Part shown: positions 1 to 7,388 of the stretch, piece by piece
How the letters are laid out: each line of letters opens with the position of its first letter
How positions within the stretch are numbered: the stretch's first letter is position 1
DNA from: JAVBJN01 sp031546985
GTDB taxonomy: Bacteria > Bacteroidota > Bacteroidia > Chitinophagales > Chitinophagaceae
DNA length: 64,000 bases
Reading direction: 5' to 3'
NCBI GenBank assembly: GCA_031546985.1
Contig: JAVBJN010000019.1
Span: 9,852 to 73,851 of the forward strand
Notes under the pieces: generated by a model
Told to the model about the DNA's origin: nothing
The model's database searches: none
What the model saw: the letters and a program-made list of their open reading frames with translations, nothing else
Position numbers and translations under genes: made by a program

Positions 1-360
1 TAAGCCATCCGTTGCAGGAATAACGGTTGCATCGCCAATGATAGTGGGTAGTGTATACGTCCCGGTACTGCTTAAGGTACCGATGGATACTTTGATTTTA
101 TTTCCATCAGCATGAAATGTCTTGCTAACGGAAGGTGTAGTATTTGTAAAAACCTGAGAATAGGTGAAAATACCCGAAAGCTGGAGCGTAACAGGGACAG
201 TAGCACAGCCCTGGTAGCCGGTAAGGCAGGCTTTGCGGGTAACCGTATTTACAACTTCTATTTCGATAGGACCTTCAATTCCGATTTTTTGCGCAAATAA
301 GCTTGAAGACGTAGCGCAAAGCAACAATGCCGCGAACAGCGAAAATGATTTCTTTTTCAT
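1..360 (-). CDS. Small secreted protein, paralog 1 of 3 (partial, C-terminus outside window)
   Basis: This frame starts with ATG at 358-360 on the minus strand and runs open to the window edge, giving 120 residues without a stop. The N-terminus (MKKKSFSLFAALLLCATSSS...LFAQ) is a typical signal peptide. The mature part carries the family signature TVTRKACLTGYQGCA, followed by a beta-rich stretch ending in VIPATDGL, which lines up with the two neighbouring genes at 442-894 and 975-1424. The two conserved cysteines, six residues apart, could form a small disulfide loop in the periplasm or outside the cell. I do not recognise the family and assign no function. Its reading frame and homology to complete neighbours make it a real gene. 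Confidence 0.85.
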   Translation of the reverse strand, partial: MKKKSFSLFAALLLCATSSSLFAQKIGIEGPIEIEVVNTVTRKACLTGYQGCATVPVTLQLSGIFTYSQVFTNTTPSVSKTFHADGNKIKVSIGTLSSTGTYTLPTIIGDATVIPATDGL

Positions 361-402
361 AAGAGATTTTGAATTTGTTTGTGAAATGACAAGTTTAAAA
401 TG

Positions 403-424
403 AGCGGGATAGGTACGTCCCGCT
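403..424. terminator. Hairpin in the spacer between paralogs 2 and 1
   Basis: AGCGGGA and TCCCGCT form a 7-bp stem around an 8-nt loop just after the stop of the gene at 442-894. The 81-nt spacer resembles the 80-nt spacer between paralogs 3 and 2, so gene and spacer were probably duplicated together. It may act as a terminator or as an mRNA-stabilising structure between the genes. Confidence 0.5.
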
Positions 425-441
425 TATATCTTATCTGGTTA

Positions 442-894
442 TTAAAGCGAAATTTCAGATACAGCAAGCGTAAATTGTCTGCTGGCTATTTTGGTGATGC
501 TTATAGTATAAGCACGGCCACCGCCGGTTAAGCCATCGGTAGAAGGAATTACCACCTGATCGCCAATAGTGGAAGGCAAATTGTAGGCGCCGGTGTGCGT
601 TAAAGTACCAATCGTTACCTTAATCTGGCTGAGTGTGGCAGAGTATTCGTAGCTACTCGTACCTGCTTGATAGGTATATGTTTTGGATATAGGAACGGTT
701 ACTCCAGGCCCCATTAGTTTAAGCGAAACCAAAACATTGGAGCAGCCTATATACCCAGACAAACAAGCGCTGCGACTGATGGTATTGGTGGGTGCCTGGG
801 TTTGTGCAAACAGGTTGAAGGACGTGAAAACAAGCGCAAGCATAGTGCACAGTGCGAATATTCTGTTTTTTATTGAAAATGATTTCTTTTTCAT
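442..894 (-). CDS. Small secreted protein, paralog 2 of 3
   Basis: A complete 150-residue protein starting at ATG 892-894. Residues 1-30 are a signal peptide ending in LFAQ. The mature domain begins with TISRSACLSGYIGCSN, then a predicted beta-rich region with KVTIGTLTHTGAYNLP and the strongly conserved block GDQVVIPSTDGLTGGGRAY, and ends in SEISL. It aligns along its whole length with the proteins encoded at 975-1424 and 1-360. No known enzymatic motif, lipobox, T9SS sorting domain or membrane anchor is visible, so it is probably a soluble periplasmic or secreted protein. The function is unknown. Confidence 0.85.
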   Translation of the reverse strand: MKKKSFSIKNRIFALCTMLALVFTSFNLFAQTQAPTNTISRSACLSGYIGCSNVLVSLKLMGPGVTVPISKTYTYQAGTSSYEYSATLSQIKVTIGTLTHTGAYNLPSTIGDQVVIPSTDGLTGGGRAYTISITKIASRQFTLAVSEISL

Positions 895-926
895 AGGGAT
901 TTGGAATTCGTTTGTGAAATGATAGG

Positions 927-966
927 TATAAAATAAGCAGGACAGGTATGTCCCGCTTATTTTATA
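927..966. terminator. Strong hairpin between paralogs 3 and 2
   Basis: TATAAAATAAGCAGGACA (927-944) pairs with TGTCCCGCTTATTTTATA (949-966) across a 4-nt loop: 18 bp with one mismatch on the plus strand that becomes a G-U pair in the minus-strand RNA. It starts 9 nt after the stop of the gene at 975-1424, and the A/T ends of the stem supply a U-rich tail in both directions. It looks like an intrinsic terminator for paralog 3. Confidence 0.7.
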
Positions 967-974
967 TCCGGTTA

Positions 975-1424
975 TTAAAGAGAAATTTCAGCTATGCCCA
1001 GCGAAAATTGCTTATCCGCAGTCTTCGTAATGATTACGGTATAGGCACGGCCACCGCCGGTTAAACCATCGGTAGAAGGAATAACTACCTGATCGCCAAC
1101 AGCAGTAGGTAAGGTGTAAGCACCGGCATTGGTTAAAGTACCAATGGTTACCTTAATTTTCTTATCAGTGGCTGGAAATTCCTTGCTGATCGAAGTGCTC
1201 GTATTGGTATAAACCTGGGAGCTTCCAATAAGCGACGATGAAAGCCGGAGGGTAACAGTAGCACCAGAGCAACCCTGGTAGCCGGTAAGGCATGCATTGC
1301 GGGTAATGGTGTTTTTAATTACGGGTACAGCTTCAATAGGGTCTGTTAATACTTGTGCAAATGAACCTGTAGATGCGGTGCCCAGGGCCAGCATGGCGAA
1401 AAATGAAAATAGTTTCTTTTTCAT
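975..1424 (-). CDS. Small secreted protein, paralog 3 of 3
   Basis: A 149-residue protein. The frame is open upstream to 1559, but ATG at 1422-1424 is chosen because it gives MKKKLFSFFAMLALGTASTG...FAQ, a signal peptide matching those of the two sister genes; the longer form would bury it behind 45 unrelated residues. The mature part contains TITRNACLTGYQGCSG, KVTIGTLTNAGAYTLP, GDQVVIPSTDGLTGGGRAY and a C-terminal AEISL. It is the first gene of the triplet in transcription order and lies head-to-head with the LytTR regulator at 1861. Function unknown; the family is not recognised. Confidence 0.85.
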   Translation of the reverse strand: MKKKLFSFFAMLALGTASTGSFAQVLTDPIEAVPVIKNTITRNACLTGYQGCSGATVTLRLSSSLIGSSQVYTNTSTSISKEFPATDKKIKVTIGTLTNAGAYTLPTAVGDQVVIPSTDGLTGGGRAYTVIITKTADKQFSLGIAEISL

Positions 1425-1860
1425 GTTAAATGATTTGAATGTGAATTGAATAAAGCATGAATACCTGCGGATGTACAGGCTTTCTGCCATTGTTAAAGAA
1501 TCTGGTATGAATCTAGATTTATTTATGCCTCGTGTATTAAATACATGATGGTTTGGCACGTTCGGTATATGGATGCTGCAATAAAATGGATGGATGCGTA
1601 GTTATAGTGCCGGATGATATTACACACAGCAGATGATAATAAATAAATAAGTAATCTGCATTTAAACAATGTTCTGTTTTATAGTATATTAGTATTGCGG
1701 GGCTTTATATGCCCACACCATAACCATCCAGTATATGCCTGCAGGCGCGCTTGCAGGTGCTCCATCCCTTCTTAATTATTTTACCCATGTTTCATTATTG
1801 AACATAAGGCGCACTGCCTTTATGCATGATGCATAGCCAAATTTTAAACCAGATCATTAG
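1425..1860. other. Divergent intergenic region, 436 nt
   Basis: This AT-rich stretch separates the minus-strand triplet from the plus-strand LytTR gene and must hold both promoters. I see no coding sequence. The notable structure is a 20-nt palindrome, CCTGCAGGCGCGCTTGCAGG at 1738-1757, complete except for one G-T pair. ATGCATGATGCAT at 1822-1834 is a shorter near-palindrome. No good TAnnTTTG promoter stands out next to either start. Confidence 0.5.
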
Positions 1861-2616
1861 ATGAACAGAACGACCGCACTGATTGTAGAAGACGAAAAAG
1901 CAACGCAGAAATACCTGGAGCACTTTATGGCCAGCCATTTTCCGCAGGTAGTAATGCTGGGCGTGGCAGATGGTGTAAGCGAAGCCATTGATGCAATAAC
2001 CCTCCAGCAACCGGATATGATATTTATGGATGTGGAGATTAAGCGGGGCGATTGTTTTGATGTGCTGGACGCTGTAGGCGAACTGCGGTCGGAGCTTATT
2101 TTTATAACAGCTTTTAACGAGTTTGCCGTTAACGCATTTAAGGCACGAGCCTTCGATTATCTTTTAAAACCGTTGGAGGATGCACAACTTACCCAATCGG
2201 TAGGCCGCTGCCTGGAGCGCATAAACCAGAAAAAAATAAGCGGCCACATGGCTGGTCTGCAAAAAATAATACAGCAGAGCGATTTAACCCTCAGGCATTT
2301 TAGCATACATACTACCGAGGGAGTCGAATTTGTGCCGCTTGGTAAATTGCTTTATGTGCAGGCCAAGGGCAATTATACACAGTTGTACCTGCAGGATGGC
2401 AGTAAGCAGTTATTGTCGCGGCAACTGAAAGAAGTGGCAGATGAGCTGCCGGTACATTCTTTTTTGAGGATCCACAATTCTTACATAATCAATATGATTC
2501 ATGTTAAAAAGTACATCAAAGGTCGTGGCGGCAGCATACTTATGACCAACGATGTAGCGTTGCCGGTGTCTGAAACGCGTAAACAGGAATTGTTGCTAAA
2601 GCTGGGCGCAGTGTAA
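1861..2616 (+). CDS. LytTR-family response regulator (orphan)
   Basis: A 251-residue transcription factor. Residues 1-120 form a receiver domain with the acidic pair at E10/D11, the phosphoacceptor Asp57 in IFMDVEI, the conserved Thr in FITAF and the conserved lysine in YLLKPLED. Residues about 145-250 form a LytTR DNA-binding domain (FVPLGKLLYVQAKGNYTQLY, then FLRIHNSYIINM). Such proteins usually pair with a LytS/HPK7-type histidine kinase, but none is adjacent, so this one is an orphan or its kinase lies elsewhere. It sits head-to-head with the secreted-protein triplet, an obvious but unproven target. The start is ATG at 1861 because the receiver fold begins immediately after it. Confidence 0.93.
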   Translation: MNRTTALIVEDEKATQKYLEHFMASHFPQVVMLGVADGVSEAIDAITLQQPDMIFMDVEIKRGDCFDVLDAVGELRSELIFITAFNEFAVNAFKARAFDYLLKPLEDAQLTQSVGRCLERINQKKISGHMAGLQKIIQQSDLTLRHFSIHTTEGVEFVPLGKLLYVQAKGNYTQLYLQDGSKQLLSRQLKEVADELPVHSFLRIHNSYIINMIHVKKYIKGRGGSILMTNDVALPVSETRKQELLLKLGAV

Positions 2617-3017
2617 ACCCTGCAAAATATTGTTATAAAAGTAACCTCCGGCCTGTACTTTACATACGTGAAATAGTATAAAACATCCGGTAAATCGTAT
2701 AACAGATATGAACCGGAATACGCTAATCTTTGCAGGCTAAATCGGGGCCGTTTGCAGGGGGTGAAAACCACTGGTATTTAATATTTACCTTTGTAGGGTT
2801 GTTTTTCAGTTCAATGACACGAGGTTGGGCAATACCGGTATGTGCCAACGGGGCTTTTGTAAAGGCCGGCATCCTGCCCCGATTGATAGCTTCTGATGAA
2901 GCAAATGCAATATTTTCATTCATTTACTTTTCATTATACATATTGTTTTTGAATGATTTTATGAGGTGAGCGTGTGTGAAGAACAGCAATTATTAACATT
3001 ACAGTACGTGCTAAACA
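2617..3017 (+). other. Structured leader region upstream of the flavin reductase gene
   Basis: A 401-nt gene-free stretch. It contains TACCTTTG at 2786-2793, a match to the Bacteroidota -7 element, although no TTG is found at the usual distance before it. Two hairpins follow back to back: 2824-2849 (about 10 bp with single-base bulges, loop CCGG) and 2849-2881 (GGGGC/GCCCC with an inner AGG/CCT). Neither is followed by a U-run, so they are not ordinary terminators. Short open frames exist on both strands (from a TTG at 2730 on plus, and from 2923 on minus), with no recognisable family. A cis-regulatory RNA or a remnant repeat is possible. Confidence 0.45.
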
Positions 3018-4103
3018 ATGAATAAATATAAGTGGGCGACAAAAGAGATCATTTTTGAAACCAAAGACACCGTTACGATCGTTTTCGATACGCTGGCGTC
3101 TTCTTTTGGGTACAAGTCTGGTCAGTTTGTGAACATTACCCAGCAAATTGAAGGGCAGCAGGTAACCAGGTCTTACTCTTTGAGTTCCAGTCCTTCCGAT
3201 AATTATCCCAGTATTACCGTTAAAAAAGTGGACAATGGCGTGATGAGCCATTTCCTGTTCGATCATGCGGCCCAGGTAAAAGAATGGCATGTAGAAGGCC
3301 CTTTTGGTAATTTCTCTTTAGATGCCGCTATAGAAAAGGCTGCTCCTGTGGTGTTTTTAGGTGGCGGTAGTGGCATTACCCCTTTGTTTGCCATACTGAA
3401 AGAAGTTTTGAGCAGTGGCGATCATGCGCCGCTTTTGCTGTATTCGAACCAGGACCCCGAAAATGTAATATTTAAAACCGAACTGGCCCGGATGGAACTG
3501 GCCAACCAGCTCACTTCCTATTACGCCTTTTCGAGAGCAGAGAAATCGTCGGATCATAAAAATCATTTGTGGGGCAGGTTTAACTCGCTCACCATTAAAT
3601 CTATTATAAAACGGCATTGCGAAAACATTGCCGATGCGCATTTTTATATCTGCGGTCCCAACGAATTAAAGGATCTGTACCGCAATATTGTGCTGGGTAT
3701 GGGTGCGCAGGACGGCCAGGTGTATGTAGAAGAGTTTCAGCTCGATGCTTCTGAGAGCCTGGCAGCGGCAGAGCTGCCCGATACCTCCTTTGATGTGATG
3801 GTAAATTATTTCGATACCATGACGATAAACGATGTGGTAGAATCTTGTGGCAACACTACTCTGGTATCGGTAGAGCCCAGGCAGAGCTTGCTCGATGCTA
3901 TGCAGGCCAATCATCTCCGCGTAGCACACTCCTGCAAAAACGGCACCTGCGGTAGTTGCTGGGCCAGGCACGTTAGCGGCCATGTAAAGATGGTGAACAA
4001 CCAGGCGCTGACCAAAGAGCAGGTGCTCGAAGAAAAACTCATATTGCTGTGCCAGAGCTACGCGATGAATGATGAGGTAACGATAGACCTTGTAGAAGCG
4101 TAA
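3018..4103 (+). CDS. Ferredoxin-NAD(P) reductase fused to a plant-type 2Fe-2S domain (PaaE/Hcr-like)
   Basis: A 361-residue flavoprotein electron carrier. Residues 1-105 form the FAD-binding barrel with the flavin motif RSYS at 51-54. Residues about 110-235 form the NAD(P)-binding domain with GGGSGITP at 115-122. Residues about 265-361 form a plant-type ferredoxin whose cluster ligands are Cys306, Cys311, Cys314 and Cys345 (CX4CX2CX30C). This layout is that of oxygenase reductases such as PaaE and of hybrid-cluster protein reductase: electrons pass from NAD(P)H via FAD to the cluster and on to a partner oxygenase or metalloprotein. No oxygenase subunit is adjacent, so the partner is unknown. 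It is a single-gene unit, with a structured leader upstream and a strong terminator downstream. Confidence 0.92.
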   Translation: MNKYKWATKEIIFETKDTVTIVFDTLASSFGYKSGQFVNITQQIEGQQVTRSYSLSSSPSDNYPSITVKKVDNGVMSHFLFDHAAQVKEWHVEGPFGNFSLDAAIEKAAPVVFLGGGSGITPLFAILKEVLSSGDHAPLLLYSNQDPENVIFKTELARMELANQLTSYYAFSRAEKSSDHKNHLWGRFNSLTIKSIIKRHCENIADAHFYICGPNELKDLYRNIVLGMGAQDGQVYVEEFQLDASESLAAAELPDTSFDVMVNYFDTMTINDVVESCGNTTLVSVEPRQSLLDAMQANHLRVAHSCKNGTCGSCWARHVSGHVKMVNNQALTKEQVLEEKLILLCQSYAMNDEVTIDLVEA

Positions 4104-4121
4104 AGCATAAACCATTTAGCA

Positions 4122-4160
4122 AAAGCCATCCCGTAATATTATTGCGGGACGGCTTTTTTT
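4122..4160 (+). terminator. Intrinsic terminator of the flavin reductase gene
   Basis: AAAGCCATCCCG (4122-4133) pairs with CGGGACGGCTTT (4145-4156) with one mismatch, and the stem ends in a run of seven T. It lies 18 nt after the stop codon. Confidence 0.88.
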
Positions 4161-4294
4161 GTCATTGAATTGGAGATACTGCTCCCTCATATCTTTAACA
4201 GAGCCCGTCTGCCGCCAAGCGCCGTATACAGGAAACGGATGAGAACTGCATACCCGGAACGGAAATCATATAAATCAATTAAAGAATAGTGTAA

Positions 4295-4323
4295 TTGCTT
4301 CAGATGAGCCGTTGCGATCTTTG
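4295..4323 (+). promoter_or_regulatory. Candidate copA promoter
   Basis: TTG at 4295-4297 and GATCTTTG at 4316-4323, 18 nt apart, match the Bacteroidota TTG / TAnnTTTG promoter with one mismatch in the -7 box. The copA ATG is 26 nt downstream. No copper-regulator site is recognised. Confidence 0.45.
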
Positions 4324-4349
4324 TGTGGTAATCACCAAACAATTGAACA

Positions 4350-6764
4350 ATGGCAACAGATAAAAACATAACCATAGATATTCCCCTCGAAGGGGTAGAG
4401 AGCGAACACTGTGCGTTGATTGTGGATAATGGCTTGCAAAAAGTAAAAGGCATAAGCATGCATAAGGTAGAGCTCAATAATCGCAAGGCGGTAATAACCG
4501 GAGACAGCAGCGCGTTGCTTTCGGATGCCGTAGGCACCATACGTGATTTGGGTTACGAAGTAGCCTCGGTAAAGAAAACGTTTCCGGTATTGAATATGAC
4601 CTGCGCATCCTGCGCGGTGAGCACCGAGAGTATTATTAAAGCCCAGCCCGGGGTTGTTAGCGCGGCTGTAAACTATGCTGCTGCTACGGTATGGGTAGAA
4701 TACCTGCCCAATATGATTAGCGTAGAGGAGATTCAAAAAGCAGTACAATCTATTGGTTATGATCTGCTGATCGATACGGGTGGAAACGAGGCCGAAACGC
4801 TGGAAGAAATTCATGCAACTAAATTTAGCCAGCTCAGGAAGAAGACCCTTTGGGCAAGTATTATTACCCTGCCGGTCGTTATCATCGGTATGTTTTTTAT
4901 GCACATGCCGTATGCCAACGAAGTTATGTGGGTGTTGTCTACACCCGTAGTCTTATGGTTCGGGAAAGATTTTTTTGTGAATGCCTGGAAACAAGCCAAA
5001 CACCGGTCTGCCAATATGGATACACTGGTAGCGCTAGGCTCTGGTATCGCTTATGTATTTAGTGTGTTTAATACACTGTTTGCAGGATTCTGGCATGAAA
5101 GAGGGCTGCATGGGCACGTTTATTTTGAAGCAGCGGCGGTTATTATTTCATTCATTCTTTTGGGTAAGCTGCTGGAAGAAAAGGCCAAAGGCAATACCTC
5201 CACCGCCATAAAGAAATTGATGGGCCTGCAACCTAAAACGGTTACTGTAATTAAAACTGGCGGTGAGCAAGTCTCCATACCCGTAGCGCAGGTTCAAAAA
5301 GGCGATATGCTGCTGGTAAAACCCGGAGAAAAGATTGCGGTAGACGGCGTGGTGGTAAAAGGCAATTCTTATGTAGATGAAAGTATGCTGAGTGGGGAAC
5401 CCGTATCGGTGCTGAAAAAGGAAAAAGAAAAAGTATTTGCAGGTACCATTAACCAGAAAGGCAGTTTTCAGTTTAGGGCAGAGAAGGTAGGTGCAGAAAC
5501 GATGCTGGCGCAGATCATTCGAATGGTGCAGGATGCGCAGGGCAGCAAGGCTCCGGTGCAAAAACTGGTAGATAAAATAGCGGGCATATTCGTTCCTGTG
5601 GTTATTCTCATTGCCATTGCAGCATTTGGCGCCTGGATGATATGGGGCGGCGACAATGGTTTTTCACAGGGGCTCATTGCATTGGCTACCGTATTGGTTA
5701 TTGCTTGTCCGTGTGCGTTGGGATTGGCTACGCCTACCGCTATTATGGTGGGCATTGGTAAGGGAGCGGAGAAAGGTATTTTGATTAAAGATGCGGTGAG
5801 CCTGGAATTGGCTAAGAAAGTAAACGCTATTGTATTGGATAAAACAGGTACCATTACCGAAGGTAAACCTGTGGTAACCGATGTGTACTGGGCAGCAGAA
5901 AACGAAGCGGCACAAGCAGTATTGCTGGGTATGGAGCAACAATCGGAACACCCATTGGCAGAGGCTGTAGTTAATTATTATACGCAATTGCAAGCCACAC
6001 CCATTACGCATTTCGAAAGCATTACCGGCCGTGGTGCTAAAGCCGAAGCCGCTGGTGCTGCCTACTTTGTGGGGAATAAAAAATTGCTGACCGAAAATAA
6101 GATCGCTATAGCAGACGCATTGCTGCAAAAGGCAGCAGAATGGAGTGCCGAATCAAAAACCGTGATCTGGTTTGCCAATAATGTACATGCACTTGCGGTG
6201 CTGGCTATTGCCGATAAAATTAAAGAAACATCGCTGGAAGCTATCGCTGCGTTAAAGAAGGAAGGTATTGAAGTATATATGCTTACCGGCGACAACGAAG
6301 CCACCGCAAAAGCCATTGCCAGCAAAACAGGTATAGAGCATTACAAAGCAGAAGTAATGCCCGAGCAGAAATCGGCTTTTGTAAAACAGCTGCAAAGCGA
6401 GGGCAAGGTAGTAGCCATGGTAGGCGATGGTATTAACGATAGTGCGGCATTGGCGCAGGCCGATGTAAGCATAGCAATGGGCAAGGGAAGTGATATTGCG
6501 ATGGATGTGGCTAAGATGACCATTATTTCATCTGACCTGAACAAGATTCCCGAAGCCATTAAACTATCCAGACAAACCGTGGCGACTATCCGCCAAAACC
6601 TTTTTTGGGCGTTTATCTACAACGTAATCGGCATTCCTATTGCCGCAGGAATATTGTACCCGGTAAATGGCTTTTTGCTCAACCCCATGATTGCAGGAGC
6701 AGCCATGGCATTGAGTAGTGTAAGTGTAGTGAGCAATAGCTTGCTGCTGAAATGGAAAAAATAA
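4350..6764 (+). CDS. copA: Copper-exporting P1B-type ATPase (CopA)
   Basis: An 804-residue heavy-metal ATPase that would pump Cu(I) out of the cytoplasm through the inner membrane. It has two N-terminal metal-binding-like domains: residues 1-72 show the fold pattern but only one cysteine (Cys21), while residues 73-145 carry the proper CASC motif (Cys85, Cys88). Eight membrane helices follow, with the intramembrane CPC motif at 453-455, the phosphorylated Asp497 in DKTGT, the SEHP motif at 532-535 typical of P1B pumps, TGDN, and GDGINDS in the hinge. The CPC together with the HMA CxxC indicates Cu(I)/Ag(I) rather than divalent ions. It is a single-gene unit with its own promoter and terminator. 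The Czc-type efflux locus begins 3.4 kb downstream after the Bla regulators. Confidence 0.96.
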   Translation: MATDKNITIDIPLEGVESEHCALIVDNGLQKVKGISMHKVELNNRKAVITGDSSALLSDAVGTIRDLGYEVASVKKTFPVLNMTCASCAVSTESIIKAQPGVVSAAVNYAAATVWVEYLPNMISVEEIQKAVQSIGYDLLIDTGGNEAETLEEIHATKFSQLRKKTLWASIITLPVVIIGMFFMHMPYANEVMWVLSTPVVLWFGKDFFVNAWKQAKHRSANMDTLVALGSGIAYVFSVFNTLFAGFWHERGLHGHVYFEAAAVIISFILLGKLLEEKAKGNTSTAIKKLMGLQPKTVTVIKTGGEQVSIPVAQVQKGDMLLVKPGEKIAVDGVVVKGNSYVDESMLSGEPVSVLKKEKEKVFAGTINQKGSFQFRAEKVGAETMLAQIIRMVQDAQGSKAPVQKLVDKIAGIFVPVVILIAIAAFGAWMIWGGDNGFSQGLIALATVLVIACPCALGLATPTAIMVGIGKGAEKGILIKDAVSLELAKKVNAIVLDKTGTITEGKPVVTDVYWAAENEAAQAVLLGMEQQSEHPLAEAVVNYYTQLQATPITHFESITGRGAKAEAAGAAYFVGNKKLLTENKIAIADALLQKAAEWSAESKTVIWFANNVHALAVLAIADKIKETSLEAIAALKKEGIEVYMLTGDNEATAKAIASKTGIEHYKAEVMPEQKSAFVKQLQSEGKVVAMVGDGINDSAALAQADVSIAMGKGSDIAMDVAKMTIISSDLNKIPEAIKLSRQTVATIRQNLFWAFIYNVIGIPIAAGILYPVNGFLLNPMIAGAAMALSSVSVVSNSLLLKWKK

Positions 6765-6773
6765 ATAAACAGC

Positions 6774-6807
6774 AACGTTCGTGAAAATACTCACGGACGT
6801 TTTTTTA
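6774..6807 (+). terminator. Intrinsic terminator of copA
   Basis: AACGTTCGTGA (6774-6784) pairs with TCACGGACGTT (6791-6801), one wobble pair, followed by seven T. It begins 9 nt after the copA stop. Confidence 0.9.
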
Positions 6808-6812
6808 TGGTC

Positions 6813-6870
6813 TTCCGTTTTCGGGAGGCTTTTTTCCGTTACTTTTTTTTCGCAAAAAAAGTAACAGAAG
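6813..6870. repeat. Palindromic module of the dispersed intergenic repeat
   Basis: TCCGTTTTCGGGAGGC is followed by a long palindrome, GTTACTTTTTTTT-CGC-AAAAAAAGTAAC at 6838-6865. The same arrangement, with small changes, is inside the longer repeat copy at 41557-41610. It lies between the convergent copA and DUF5655 genes and is a stand-alone copy of that module. Confidence 0.7.
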
Positions 6871-6927
6871 GTTGATTAATATGATGGTGTAAGGTTGGTG
6901 ATGCGGTTGTTAATCTTGGCTGTATGT

Positions 6928-7353
6928 TCAGCCCTTCTTCCGTTGCGCGCCGTCCAGCGCCAGTTTAAAATAAGAGCGCACTTCTTCGTTCAGATCTTCG
7001 GGCAGGAGCATCCTGAAATAATGGTTGAACTGTTGCTCACCCGGCACCTGCGCTATTTTATGAAAACAAAGGTTATCGCGGTAGGGTTGGTCAAAGTAGA
7101 AAACCAGGTCTATAAAGTTCTTGCCCAGCTGGTGCACCGCGCCAAACCTAATACCTGCGGCAAAAGATATTCTTGTTTTGGCCGGGTGCAATTCAAATGG
7201 GCCTATTTGCCGCAACTGCTCTATACAATAATCGAACAGCATACGGGTATGATCCGATTTGCCTTTCAGGAAATCGGCCAGTGTTTTTTCATTGCAGGAG
7301 TGCGACTGGTTGCTGCGCACAAATTGTTGGTTACAGTCGGGGCATGTCCACAT
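6928..7353 (-). CDS. DUF5655 domain protein with N-terminal zinc knuckle
   Basis: A 141-residue cytoplasmic protein. The N-terminus MWTCPDC...SHSC offers four likely zinc ligands (Cys4, Cys7, a histidine and Cys20), followed by a DUF5655 domain of about 110 residues (FLKGKSDHTRMLFDYC to the basic C-terminus). Members of this family are widespread and uncharacterised, and are often found as small stand-alone proteins. It is the second gene of a minus-strand pair, starting 35 nt after the stop of the DUF2461 gene. Antisense open frames here are shadows. The family call rests on the conserved N-terminal pattern and length. Confidence 0.8.
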   Translation of the reverse strand: MWTCPDCNQQFVRSNQSHSCNEKTLADFLKGKSDHTRMLFDYCIEQLRQIGPFELHPAKTRISFAAGIRFGAVHQLGKNFIDLVFYFDQPYRDNLCFHKIAQVPGEQQFNHYFRMLLPEDLNEEVRSYFKLALDGAQRKKG

Positions 7354-7388
7354 CGGAAATGGTTTATGCGGTTAGGGCAGTAATGGAT

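Noticed and set aside
2730..2969. 79-residue frame from a TTG in the leader before the flavin reductase gene
   Set aside because: It overlaps the two hairpins, starts at TTG without a visible ribosome-binding site and has an opposing frame on the other strand; treated as non-coding.
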